DNA of 44,455 nucleotides from the NCBI GenBank assembly GCA_016758965.1, contig JAEPRB010000299.1:1-44455 (forward strand), written 5' to 3'. Below the pieces are notes generated by a model that had not been told where the DNA came from, made no database searches, and saw nothing but the letters and a program-made list of their open reading frames with translations. The translations under genes were made by a program, and so were the position numbers. This document shows, piece after piece, positions 11,513 to 21,583 of the stretch (position 1 is the first letter of the stretch; the number at the start of each line of letters is the position of its first letter). Source of the stretch: Circinella minor. Taxonomy: Eukaryota; Mucoromycota; Mucoromycetes; Mucorales; Lichtheimiaceae.

Positions 11513-12813
11513 TTATGGTTTATAATATAAAACTACATTTTTTCCTTCAAATCCTAAATATGATTTTTGTATCCGGGTATCTTTCTCACTTAAATATTGT
11601 ACAAACTCCTCTGTCGTATTCACCTCCTCGCCTGATTTTAATCTTCTATGTCGATTCTCGTGTCCAAAGACACAACAGGGAATCACCGCAAAAGCTTTCC
11701 CTAATTTGAGCGCCATATCCACGATGGGCTCTGTTGCTTGATCTGCATGCATACCCACCAAAAGCCCAGTTTTTGCAACAATATCTGAATATTTTTCAAC
11801 AAAAGCGTCATCAAGAAGAGTTCCCATATAATTCGGTTCTAATTCATAAGGCCATTTTTCTTCAATAGGTGCAGTACTATTCGGGTCTTGATTTTGTGCT
11901 ATCCGGCAAGCATATCGTCGCAATCGTGTATACCAATGATTTGGTCGTTTTCGAATTTCTGGTTCGACCACAGTACTTGGTATATTATAAGCATGGCTTA
12001 GAAACATGGATACATCCCCTTTACCACCGGCAATATCTAACACACCAACACCATCTATGAGTATATCACCGAATATTTCATTAATCCATTGAACAAACAC
12101 CATTGCCCGCATGGCGTGTGATTTTTTCGAAGTATGCGGATCTGCAGGATCATGAGTTGCAATCTTACGAACCGTCAATCGCTATAAAAAATATTTAAAG
12201 ATATTCAATATTTTATGTAATGTATATATTCAAAAAAAAAAAAAAAAAAAAATATACATACATCATCAATCCAATCTTTGCGTGCCTGTTCATATACTTC
12301 TTCAGATGGATGTAGATAAGGACAATTGGGAAAACGAATACATTCACGTTGGTTAATCCAAAACTTGCAAAACATTTGTGATTTTTCTTTTATTGAGCCA
12401 TCTTGTCGTTTAATAGTTGGTTTGGGTCCTTTACTACCCAGCGGTGGGTCAGAAATAAAGGTACGTTTGGGATCATTATAAGGTTCAATAACAATTAATG
12501 GTACATTGGATTGCCATACTTTATATGTTGAATCTTCTCTTGGATCAGTAGGCAAACCAACTTCCACTCGTACGATGCTACCAGGCCGTGCCATTCGATA
12601 ATTGTCTTGCACCATGTCTCGAGTTGTTGATCCATCGTCACAGCGGAACAATACCTGTTCCTTAACTTGGGTATCACTTAGAAACACATCAATAAAAAAG
12701 AGTTCTTTACTAAGTTTTCGACGATGTCGAATTTGCCCTTGTAATGTGAGTGTTAGAATTAATGGACGACTGAATCGTTGTACTTTTTCTTCTTCTATTT
12801 CCCCTGTTGACAT
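11513..12813 (-). CDS. CCCH zinc-finger plus SAM-dependent methyltransferase fusion protein
   Basis: Two exons, 12813-12262 and 12181-11513, give 1221 nt and 406 aa. Residues about 12-125 look like a beta-rich OB-fold-type nucleic-acid-binding module (inference). Residues 149-168 form a CCCH finger, C-x8-C-x5-C-x3-H (C149, C158, C164, H168). Exon 2 holds a methyltransferase: motif I VLDIAGGKGD (about 231-240), an acidic VVEPE after it, LLVGMHADQATEP, then VIPCCVFGH. The pairing of a GxH block with a downstream Cys-Cys recalls Methyltransf_32 and Trm13-type enzymes, so an RNA substrate is plausible, but this is not shown. The start is set at the ATG giving MSTGEIEEEK; an in-frame upstream ATG would add a Phe/Leu-rich stretch that looks like untranslated leader. 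The intron contains about 22 consecutive A/T bases. It is divergent from ERG28. Confidence 0.82.
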
Positions 12814-13372
12814 TTGAGGGGAGGGGGTTTGTTGTACACAAGAATTTTTTTTTTCGCTTTTCAAAAGTTTAAAGGAACTGGTTAAATACTTTAACCGAGA
12901 CAATTGTATCAAATAAAAAAAAAACAAAAACAATGACAATGACAAAAAACTTCTGCAATCATCATTTATCGTAAATGATAATCCAAAATAGTAAATAGCT
13001 TGGAAGTGGTATCAATCTCAATTAATACATTACGCAATAATTCGAATATATAAATCAAAAAACATCGGCATGTTTCCTTTTTCCACCAGGAAGTGTACTA
13101 GATCCACACTATCATCTCCATGCCAACAATACATTTGCATATACTGGGTAATTAGAAAAATCAGATTCTTTCATGGAAACACAAGTAAATCCAGATTATT
13201 TTATTTGTTTATGTTGTATCCATGGAAATACCTTCAATTTCATGACGCTGTGTAATGCAGATTTTTTTTTATATTCAATAAATAAGGTTTCGGAAAATCA
13301 AAGAACCTCTTTATTTATATAAGCGGTCTTTACAAAAACAGCAAATCCTTTCTTTTTGAATAAACACATATA
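12814..13372. promoter_or_regulatory. Divergent intergenic region between the CCCH methyltransferase and ERG28
   Basis: About 560 bp with no supported gene. A TATA-like ttatttatataagcgg at about 13311-13326 is placed about 50-60 bp before the ERG28 start. A short plus-strand open frame (13070-13255) has no recognisable features and is not called. Confidence 0.45.
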
Positions 13373-14091
13373 ATGGACTTCATGATGTCAACTGTCACTG
13401 ATTTATTCTCGGCACTTCCCGAAGGTTATCTCCCCAAGTGGTTTTTGTTTACATCTGCCTTAGGCATTTTTAACTCCATTCAAAACTTTTGTACTGATAA
13501 GTTGACCAAACGTGTTTATGCTGGAAAACCTGATGAAGGTAAATAACAATAATGGCAATGACAAAATTGATTATCATCCATCAAAAACCTTTAAAACATT
13601 GAACGCGTTTATTTATTAACGATTCAACTCAATAACATATATTTTATTAGTAACTGCTTTGAGTGCACGTTTCTTCGCTACTTGGACTTGGTCTGTCAGT
13701 ATGATTCGTATCTATGCCGCCTTCTATCTTGAGCATAAATAGTAAGTTATATATATACATATGACCTTTTTTTTTTTTGGTATTAGAACAACTAAGATAT
13801 AGGTATCCGGATATTAATAAATACTAATTTTGTAATTATTTAGCATGTATGATTTGGGTATTTGGACTTATGTTATTGCATTGTCTCACTACTCTGCCGA
13901 ACTTTTCATCTTTAAGGGGTGTAAAATTAATGGACCTTTCATGTCACCTTTTATCGTTGCTAGTAAGTCTTCTTCTTCTGTTCTGATATGACGAATTAAT
14001 ATATATGGGTTACTTATTTTTTTTGGAATTTATAGCTACTTCGCTGATTTGGATGTATACTCAATATGACTATTATGTAAAATACAAATAA
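13373..14091 (+). CDS. ERG28: Ergosterol biosynthesis protein 28 (scaffold for C-4 demethylation complex)
   Basis: ER membrane scaffold that tethers the sterol C-4 demethylation enzymes (Erg25, Erg26, Erg27) in ergosterol synthesis. Four exons, 13373-13538, 13651-13741, 13844-13962 and 14036-14091, give 432 nt and 143 aa, close to the yeast protein's length. The protein shows the family's pattern of four hydrophobic spans, with LPKWFLFTSALGIFNSIQNF near the N-terminus, ARFFATWTWSVSMIRIYAAF in exon 2, and LGIWTYVIALSHYSAELFIF in exon 3. It ends in a basic VKYK, compatible with an ER-retention dilysine-like tail. A second in-frame ATG pair lies three codons downstream; the first ATG is preferred. 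No continuous frame above about 60 codons exists, so simple ORF scans miss it. Confidence 0.93.
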
Positions 14092-15213
14092 AAAAATGAT
14101 TCTAATATTATTACCTTCTCATCTCATTTCATTTACTGTCCATTAAATCAAACCTATTCAGAAATCAAACCGAATAACCATTCACTGTAGGCAAAAAATG
14201 ATGTTGGTCGGAGAATATAGTGGGAAGGAGTGATACATTTGATGAAAATGTATATGATATCATCATTGGAGAGGATATTTAATCTTAACAGAGACATTCA
14301 CAATCGAACACCAGGATGGCTATATTAGATTATGTTAATGTTTAAATCAGGAATGTCTTCTAGTATATGAGTCAATTCAGTGACTATACTGCCCGGACAC
14401 AACAGACTCGAAGTGAAGTTATAAAATACATGAACTATTTTGTTTGATTGTGAACAATATATATAGTGTGGAAAGAATCGACGGGTGGGTAATGAGACAA
14501 TATTTATTTCTTTTCCTCTTTTAAAATAAATTATAGTAGTTATCTACGATGTAACTGAGTATACCAAAAAATAAGAAATAGTATTCATAGTTTTTCAAGA
14601 TTGGATGAGATTTATAACGAAACAAACCATTAAAGTTTTTTATTGAAAAAGTATTAGCAGCTGTAATATATCATATTTCATTTGATTCTTTATATGTAAC
14701 AAGTATAACTAGCTAAATACATATAACCTTGGGTTGTGGAACTACAGATTATGCATATAAAATAATAGCTTATATATGACTTAGTATATGGGTAAATAGG
14801 TCTGATCGATCTATTAAATTAGAGAATCATTATTCAAGACCCATAACGTGGGTCCGAGAGTTCTACGTTAGAACGCGTAGATAACATGAGATTTGGCGTG
14901 TATGAAAGTTATACAGAAACATCTCAGATCATATCATATTATAATCACATCGTCACTAGCTTATTTCTCAGTTAAAAAAAACTAACGACTGGCTAAGTTT
15001 GAACGACAGTTCATGAAAACGAACACGATTATACCAAGAAAAATTTACCAAAATATACTACAACTTTAAGAATAATACAAATTCAATTTATCAGAAAGCC
15101 AAAATTCTGTGTTTGACTGAAAATACAAAAAACAAAAGCAACAGCAAAAAGTGTAATAATACTATGGTAACAATTGACTTTTGTATCAGTATAGCGCATT
15201 TCTAAAAACTTTT
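14092..15213. other. Gene-free AT-rich stretch before the mobile-element cluster
   Basis: About 1.1 kb downstream of ERG28. I see no coding sequence, RNA gene or clear repeat family here. Confidence 0.6.
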
Positions 15214-15249
15214 TTTTAGTGACCCAACCTACTGTATTTTTTTCACCTG
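15214..15249. mobile_element. Solo terminus of a Tc1-like element
   Basis: AGTGACCCAACCTA, a short insertion (CTGT) and then ATTTTTTTCACCTG followed by TA match the end sequence found at 21484-21514, in the same orientation. No body of a corresponding element is recognisable to its left, so this is a leftover end of an older copy. Confidence 0.55.
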
Positions 15250-15414
15250 TATGCACTAAATCATCATCATCATATCTTGACAGTTTGTAAAACCCAGATT
15301 CTCTTATCTCCCTCTCGCTTTTTTTTTTTACGTCACAAATCCTTTCAAGACATCCTCCAGTTTTTTGTTTGTTTTAATTTCCCTCCCCTTCAGTTACCAA
15401 ATTGATGACATACA

Positions 15415-16980
15415 TACAAAAACCGAAATGAATAGATCAAAATTTGGGCCAGTTAAAAAAACATTGGCATGATAGAAATAAAATTGGGAAAATCTGTCAC
15501 TTTTCTGAAAATCATGGGTCACTTCTGAAAATGGGTCACTCTTTTCAAAGACGATGGGACAGGGAAAAGGAGTCTTTGTCGTCATACTTCAATGATTTGT
15601 TTTATTAGCATTACATCAAAGGTTTAATTCTGGTTACCGTTGTTCTTTTTTAAATTGTCTTTTACTTTCTTTTTTTATTATAACATGAGCATCACTGACA
15701 GCGAAGTAGTTCCTATTATTGTTCAATCATACATGTTTGGGAAGGACCTACAGCTACAGCAGCAGAAGAGAAACTGAAAAAAAAACAAAAAGAGGTCAAC
15801 AGGAAAAAAGCCCCAATAGGCGCTTCAAAACAAATGGGTTCCTAAGTAACAAAAAACGAACCTAATCAATTTGATGCAAGAATTTGAGCATACGTATGTC
15901 TATAAAAGAAGCGGCCTCAAAGGTTGGGTTGGTAAAGTCAACAGCCATACGCAAAATCAAAGAATGGAACGAACTGACAAATAGCTCTAACCAAGGAGTT
16001 TTTCCTACGTACCATCAACAAAAAGGAGCACAAAGGCCGAAGGGTTATTCTTCAGGATTTTCATACGTACGTACTGTGTTTATTTTTGAGTTATTAGTTA
16101 ACGAGTCAACCTTGACAGTAGAAGCTGTTACTGATCAGCTTTGTGCCACTTTCAAGAACATTTAGATTACTCCAAGATCAATAACAACTCATATGAAAAA
16201 TAAATACCATCTCATTTATAAACGTATTGTGCCACAGTACTTCGCACGGGACAATGAAGAAACTATTGTTAAAAGATACAACCAAGTCAACTCTTGGATT
16301 TCCCAAAAATTAGATATTTTTAATGATTTGCATATCCATTGACGAAGCTGCTGCATTTAATGGGAATATACATCGCTCATACGACTGGAGTGACGTATGA
16401 ACTCCTTGTAAAATTAAAGTTGAAGCAAAGCGACCACATGTGAGCATACTAGGTGCTATTTCTAAAGACGATATCAGCACACTTTCGCGAAAGGAAATCA
16501 TTACTGTAGCTGCAGCTGGGAAAAGGCAGCGATTAGATGTCACTCCAGTTGTAAAGAAAAAAGGAACAACTGGTAATAATCTTTTAGAATTTGTAGAACA
16601 AGTCTTCACCACAATTGATACGGTCGGCATGAGCTACAAATATTTGTGCTAGATAATGCGTCTATCCATAAGTCAAATCTCGTCAAGGATTGGGTAGAAC
16701 AACGAGGATATCAGCTAGTCTTTTTGCCACCATACTCTCCGTTTTTAAACCCTATTGAATAGGAGTTTTGGTGAAAGCTAAAATGCGTCGTAAACAGCGA
16801 TCTGTCTTCTCAGACAAAATTCAAAGATCAGTGAACGTATCCGTGTAGATCAGCAAAGAAGACCATCAAAGTTGGATAAATCATTCTTTATCGTTCTGGC
16901 AAAGGTGTCTAGATTGTGGAAAAGAATTGATTTAATAACCCACGCATTTTCAGAAAAGTGACCCAACCTATTTTTTTCAG
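15415..16980 (+). mobile_element. Decayed Tc1/mariner-like (DD34E) DNA transposon, copy A
   Basis: Element of about 1.57 kb. Its left part (15480-15835) is homologous in inverted orientation to 21134-21512. The right end AGTGACCCAACCTATTTTTTTCA at 16956-16978 is the family terminus, with the outermost bases altered. It contains a transposase pseudogene listed separately. The left boundary is approximate. Confidence 0.75.
15687..16920 (+). pseudogene. Tc1-like DD34E transposase pseudogene
   Basis: Relic of a cut-and-paste transposase. In order: MSITDSEVVPIIVQSYM at the N-terminus (15687), a helix-turn-helix-like MSIKEAASKVGLVKSTAIRK (15899), KRYNQVNSWI, IDEAAAFNG with the first catalytic Asp (16336), ISILGAISKDD-like block (16440), LDNASIH with the second Asp (about 16648), and FLPPYSPFLNPIE with the Glu (about 16756). 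Exactly 34 residues separate the second Asp from the Glu, which defines DD34E. Several stop codons and at least one frameshift near 16630 break the frame, so it is inactive. The conserved blocks are spread over different frames. Confidence 0.88.
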
Positions 16981-16982
16981 TG

Positions 16983-17042
16983 GGTCCATTTCACTGCTTA
17001 GAAGATCAAAAAAAAATCTCAACCGGTCCATTTCACTGCTTA
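16983..17042. repeat. Two-copy 18-bp direct repeat next to the Tc1 end
   Basis: GGTCCATTTCACTGCTTA occurs at 16983-17000 and again at 17025-17042, a spacing of 42 bp. It abuts the right terminus of Tc1 copy A. Its origin is unknown; it may be part of an older insertion. Confidence 0.7.
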
Positions 17043-17542
17043 AAAATTGGCAATCGAGGTATGACTCAGACATTTCGGTGTCAGTTAGTGGCATACAAAT
17101 TGAGCACAAATATAACAAGAGAATAGGCATTATGTATTTTCTTTTGCCTCGAATACCCTGAAGCTAATGCAAGTATAGATCTAAAAAAAATTGGAAAGGA
17201 TTAAAGATGTCGACGTTTGTTTCGAAGAAGATTCATATGAACCCCTATTGCATTGCAATAAAAGAATCAATTCGAATTATTTGATCTAGAAAAGATATCG
17301 AAGCAGCTTACATTTAGTAAAGAAAACGTAGATTAGAACTTCAAACTTAAATAAACGAAAATAAATTTAGTTGCCATAAAATTCTTTTTGAATTTATTAT
17401 CAAAAAAAAGGTTTATGCCCTAATTTCTAGTATATTCCTATCTTCCTCTTTGTTTAGAGCCTGGGCGACAATTAAACAATTTTAAATTCTCAGGATTGTT
17501 AAGCAGTTGCTCATTATCAAAATACTTGAACTGGTTATTATA

Positions 17543-17633
17543 AAAAAAATTGATAAATAGGGGGTTTCAAAAATGAAATAATCTGCGTCTGAAGAGACGC
17601 AGATTCCAACCCGCTAGTGATCAATTTTTTTTT
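17543..17633. repeat. Nested perfect inverted repeats (foldback, about 90 bp)
   Basis: An outer pair AAAAAAAATTGAT / ATCAATTTTTTTT flanks an inner perfect hairpin AATCTGCGTCT-gaag-AGACGCAGATT (17580-17605). The arms between them (atagggggttt and ccaacccgctag) also pair partly. It could be a tiny foldback element or encode a structured RNA. It shows no tRNA consensus. Confidence 0.75.
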
Positions 17634-17905
17634 TGGAGCCTTGGGAATGCTGCTCTGGATACAAGATTTTTGTTCTTTGTTACCTTAAAAATCTTTTGAG
17701 ATCTATCATGTTCGTTGTTAAACGAGCATAATCATTTACTACCACACAGACTTTCGTGTTGTTTCTAAGAAACTCCAGAAAATCTGTTGTGGATCCATGG
17801 ATATTGTTAAGATTTGACATGATCTCATTATTTTTTTCTTCTTTATCACGCTTTAAGAATTGTTGTTTAGCTGAACTAACACCACAAAAGGTGTTAGTTC
17901 ATCTA

Positions 17906-17937
17906 GACAGCAGGGCGGTGGCCATGGATATCGGAAT

Positions 17938-17971
<34 letters not shown>

Positions 17972-18114
17972 TGAACTAGCCCTGAAAATGGGTGGCGCTC
18001 AAGCGTGATGCCTATACTCTTCCGTTAAGATAAAAGCGATGTCTTGATGAGTAGGTAGGCATGGAGGTTGTTGAGAAGCTTTGGATGTGAATCTGAGTGA
18101 AACAGCCTCTAGTG
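17906..18114 (+). pseudogene. Fragment of 28S (LSU) ribosomal RNA gene
   Basis: About 209 bp closely resemble the conserved fungal 25S/28S segment containing GGTGGCCATGGA, CGGAATCCGCTAAGGAGTGT, AACAACTCACCTGCCGAATG, AACTAGCCCTGAAAATGG and GAAACAGCCTCTAGTG (roughly nt 1440-1650 of yeast 25S, from memory). It departs from expected fungal sequence at many positions in the less conserved half, consistent with age. No 5' or 3' rDNA continuation is found directly next to it, so this is a dead fragment and not a functional rRNA gene. Confidence 0.92.
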
Positions 18115-18775
18115 TAACGGGGGGAAACAAATACCTTGTCAACTATAATGATCTTTTGTATAAGACATCGACCATCCTTTGTAAACAAGCGGCTCTGTTT
18201 ACAGTATTGCCTACTGATTTTCTGCAATATCCAACAATTTTATAACCGGCTTTTTTCATTTCATTTATTTTTAGCTGATGCCTTGGTAATTGTTCAATAA
18301 TACTTTCTGCTATGGAATCTATAAAAAGAGATAATCAGTAAGTTTCCTATTTTTAATTATCATTTTAAGCTTACCATAATATGTATGATCAAGGACATTC
18401 AGCCGCCTGTGTTGGGTCATGGAATTAAAAATGTAAAAATACCGAAGACTCCAAGGGTCTACCTCTGAAGAGCTAAAAACATCTTCGTAAGAACAAGATT
18501 ATTATACCTTAAGATAACATTCTGTAAGATATATTCTTCAGATGACATACCAGAAATAACCTATCATGATAAGCAATTCATATATATAGACCAACTCGTA
18601 TATAAGAATAATAATCTTTATCCTATTTTCGAGAATAAATATTGTTTTAAAAAACTCATAGTTTTTTTTTTATTTTTATTTTCTATTGTTGTATTAAATT
18701 ATTATTCTATCGTACACCTCATTTTTTTACTTTGAGTTTACTTACCAATTTTTAAACGTCTCCTCATCTAACGTC
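18115..18775. other. Spacer between rRNA fragment and gypsy relic
   Basis: No clear gene. Positions about 18129-18150 (CAAATACCTTGTCAACTA) resemble the conserved 28S segment CAAATGCCTCGTCATCTA, so a second small rDNA piece is possible. The rest is unassigned AT-rich DNA. Confidence 0.4.
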
Positions 18776-21133
18776 CAAGATAATGCTAACAGCAACATCC
18801 CTACGCAATAAGCCCTAGGAGTTGATGGTGAAGGAGACGTCAATATGGAAAATGGATCGTCTTTCGATCACAGAGCAAGATGGTAGCATCAAACCTCGTT
18901 GAGAACCTACTTCCCTCTCAAACAACAAGTCAAAGAGACCGATATCAAATATCAAGAGGCTATAGAAAATAAAGAATTAGCCAAGGACCAAGGCAAGCTT
19001 CTAGATTTATTAATGTCTCCACAAGCCAATGCGAATAAATATCGTGACATATGTCGACAACGCTTCCCATCAAGACAAGAGTTTATGACAAAAACAAGAA
19101 ATTGACAATCAATCGGAAAGTCACTACATACCTAAAGACCTTCCAGTCCTGCAAATTGTTGGATCAGAAAAGTGGCATCCTGGTAAGACTGTCCATTTGT
19201 CAACAGAAATGTTTTACGTGTCTTTGAAATGGAAATCCGCCGCTGCAAACCTGAAAATTCAAGACAATTGGTCCCGTTTGCTCCTAAAGAGTTTCAATGA
19301 CGCGCAGAACATTTGGCATGAGGGTGTGTTGCAAGAGTTTCCAGGCAGTACATGGGACGAGATTCGTGTGAAGTTTGTTGAACAGTTTGATAAGCCAGAA
19401 CAAAGATTGAAGAGTATATGTGCTAACGTCATGGACAGAAAGTTAAAACGTATACAAGAAAGGATTACCAACGGTGTATTGAATCTGGGCGCGACAAATA
19501 CCTGGAGGTAATGATCGTGGCTCTGTTGTCGTCACTGGAAAAGAAGAATGATGTATATGACTTGATGGCCACAAAATTCAGTTTAGATTTACTGAAACAG
19601 TCAATGAATGATATGGTGAACTATGTCGCGTAGATTTACAACTAGATTCTGTAGAGAGCGATAAAAGGTCAAGAGAGGATGATGCCGTCATCATCCACCC
19701 AAATAGAAGACTACGTTTGTTAGTACATAGTAGGTACTTTATTATCAAGCTACAATCCAGCCAACCAACGTCCGCGTCAAACAAAATACGATCTAAATAC
19801 CTGTATATACTGTCACCGGAAGAGAAAACCAGGCCAACATACCTGGGAAGCCTACAGAAGGGCTAAAAGTTTTTCAGTGGCACCACCAGCCGCAAGAAGT
19901 GGCACTAGAACGAGTCGAGCGACCCATGTTCAACACGAAGTTGACAACATAACAGAGGATGGTCTTCCTTGTAAGTTGACAAATAAAGAACAGAGAAAAA
20001 ATATAAAAGAGAAAACAGAGATTAACCAAGAGGACGAAACACGTCTACCGTAGATAAACGACGTGTGTTTTCTTTATTAGACGGAAGAAGTACGTTTTCA
20101 GCTATAGATAGAGATTTTTGTAATAAAGAAAATATTAAAGTGTTACCTATTCATGGTTATATTTGTTCAGCTATTTCTGATAAAAAGAGTGAACGAATGG
20201 GTATTACAAAACCATTAAAAGTATGGCATAATGGTCATCGTGTTAAACATTCATTTGAAAGTTATGAATATTACAAGAAGCCATTCCATGAACATTGGAA
20301 AGAACTTGTTTAATAGTTTTGGAATCAGTTATACTGGTTTAGCTTCAACTTAGAAAGATTCAGAATAAAAGCCAAGACAAAGAGATAGGTGATGCATTAA
20401 TTCCCAATAATGCTCCAGCTGGTACTGAATTTGTGCATATATTCAAACCAGTTTAGAAAAAAATCGCGCAATAGATAAAACTTCTTTTTGCCCTTTACCA
20501 GATGTTATTTCATTACCAACACCAACCGATGTAGTTTGTCATCGTCGACAATATAAAATTCCATATAAAGCACAAGCTGCAGTAGAAGACGAAATAAAGA
20601 AATGGCTTGATAATGGAAGAAATGTAGAGATTCCTTGCTGATGAAGACAATCGCTGGAACTTTCCGTTAACAACTACTATGAAAAAGAACCAAAAGATAT
20701 GTACTGGTCTTGATGTTATGACTAGTCAACCAATATTTAAAGAGTGGCATGTTCGAAATTCCGCTTTTGTCAAAAATATTTGATTCGCTTATAGATGCAC
20801 GGGTTTATACAACTCTAGATTTAGCAAGTGCATTTAACTGATTTCCAGTAAAGAAAAACGTTCAACATAAACTTGCGTTTACGAGCCCAAAGACCGGTAT
20901 TCGTTATATATTCCAAGGTTGTCCATTTGGATTAAAACCTTATTACGTCAAAATTCCAAAGAGTTATGGATAAATTATTCGAGATTTAGATTATTGTCAC
21001 ACCTTTGTTGATGACATTATTATAGCATCCAAAACGTTAGAAGAACACACTCAACATATCAGTATAGTGATAGATCGTCTGACTGAACCAAATTTAATTT
21101 TACAAGAGAAATTGTGTATTTATGCACCTTTGT
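18776..21133 (+). mobile_element. Degenerate, truncated Ty3/gypsy retrotransposon
   Basis: Fragments appear in the order expected for a gag-pol polyprotein. A Gag-like segment (about 19130-19510) includes WSRLLLKSFNDAQNIWHEGV. A possible CCHC-type knuckle remnant CIYCHRKRKPGQHTW follows near 19803. A protease-like segment starts at about 20075 with SLLDGRSTFSAIDRDFC, where the catalytic DTG/DSG triad is lost. Reverse transcriptase pieces run from about 20520 (VCHRRQYKIPYKAQAAVEDE) through TTLDLASAFN and QGCPFGLKP to FVDDIIIAS (about 21008), the YVDD-type catalytic box. Many stops and frameshifts are present. RNase H and integrase are missing because the sequence ends abruptly at the inverted Tc1 arm. 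I could not find LTRs. Confidence 0.85.
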
Positions 21134-21512
21134 TTTAAAGCGCCTATTGAGGCTTCTTTCCTGTTGACCTCTTTTTGGTTTTTTTTTTTCAGTTACTCTT
21201 CTGCTGCTGTAGCTACAGGTCCTTCCCAATCCATGTATGATTGGACAATAATAGGAGCTACTTCGCTGTCAGTGATGCTCATGTTATAATAAAAAAAGAA
21301 AGTAAAAGACAATTTAAAAAAGAACAACGGTAACCAGAATAAAGCCTCTAATGTAATGCTAATAAAACAAATCATTGAAGTATGGCGACAAAAACTCTTT
21401 TTCCCTGTCCCATCGTCTTTGAAAAGAGTGACCCATTTTCAAAAAAGTGATTCAATTTTATTTTTATCGGGCCAATTTTTTTTTTAATGACCCAATCTAT
21501 TTTTTTCACCTG
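21134..21512 (-). mobile_element. Inverted 5' end of a Tc1-like element, copy B
   Basis: Reverse complement of about 15480-15835 with high identity, including the transposase start MSITDSEVAPIIVQSYM and a following stop. Its outer terminus CACCTG at 21507-21512 is followed by TA, as expected for a Tc1/mariner insertion. Only about 380 bp remain; the break at 21134 joins the gypsy relic. It sits 71 bp from the stop codon of the P-loop kinase gene. Confidence 0.85.
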
Positions 21513-21583
21513 TAATGAACGATGATAACTATTATTATGAGAAGCACCTATTTAGAGAATCGTTTAGTAAAGTTTTTTCTTTA

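Noticed and set aside
13070..13255. 61-codon frame between the CCCH methyltransferase and ERG28
   Set aside because: No similarity or motif; lies in the ERG28 promoter region.
15394..15585. Minus-strand frame repeating FEKSDPFSEVTHDFQKSD
   Set aside because: It comes from the GTCACTTTTCTGAAAA repeats of the Tc1 terminus and is not a protein.
17580..17605. Hairpin considered as a tRNA or snoRNA stem
   Set aside because: No D-loop, T-loop or box motifs are present around it.
17400..18776. Search for LTRs of the gypsy relic
   Set aside because: No matching pair of direct repeats was found on either side of the gag-pol shreds.
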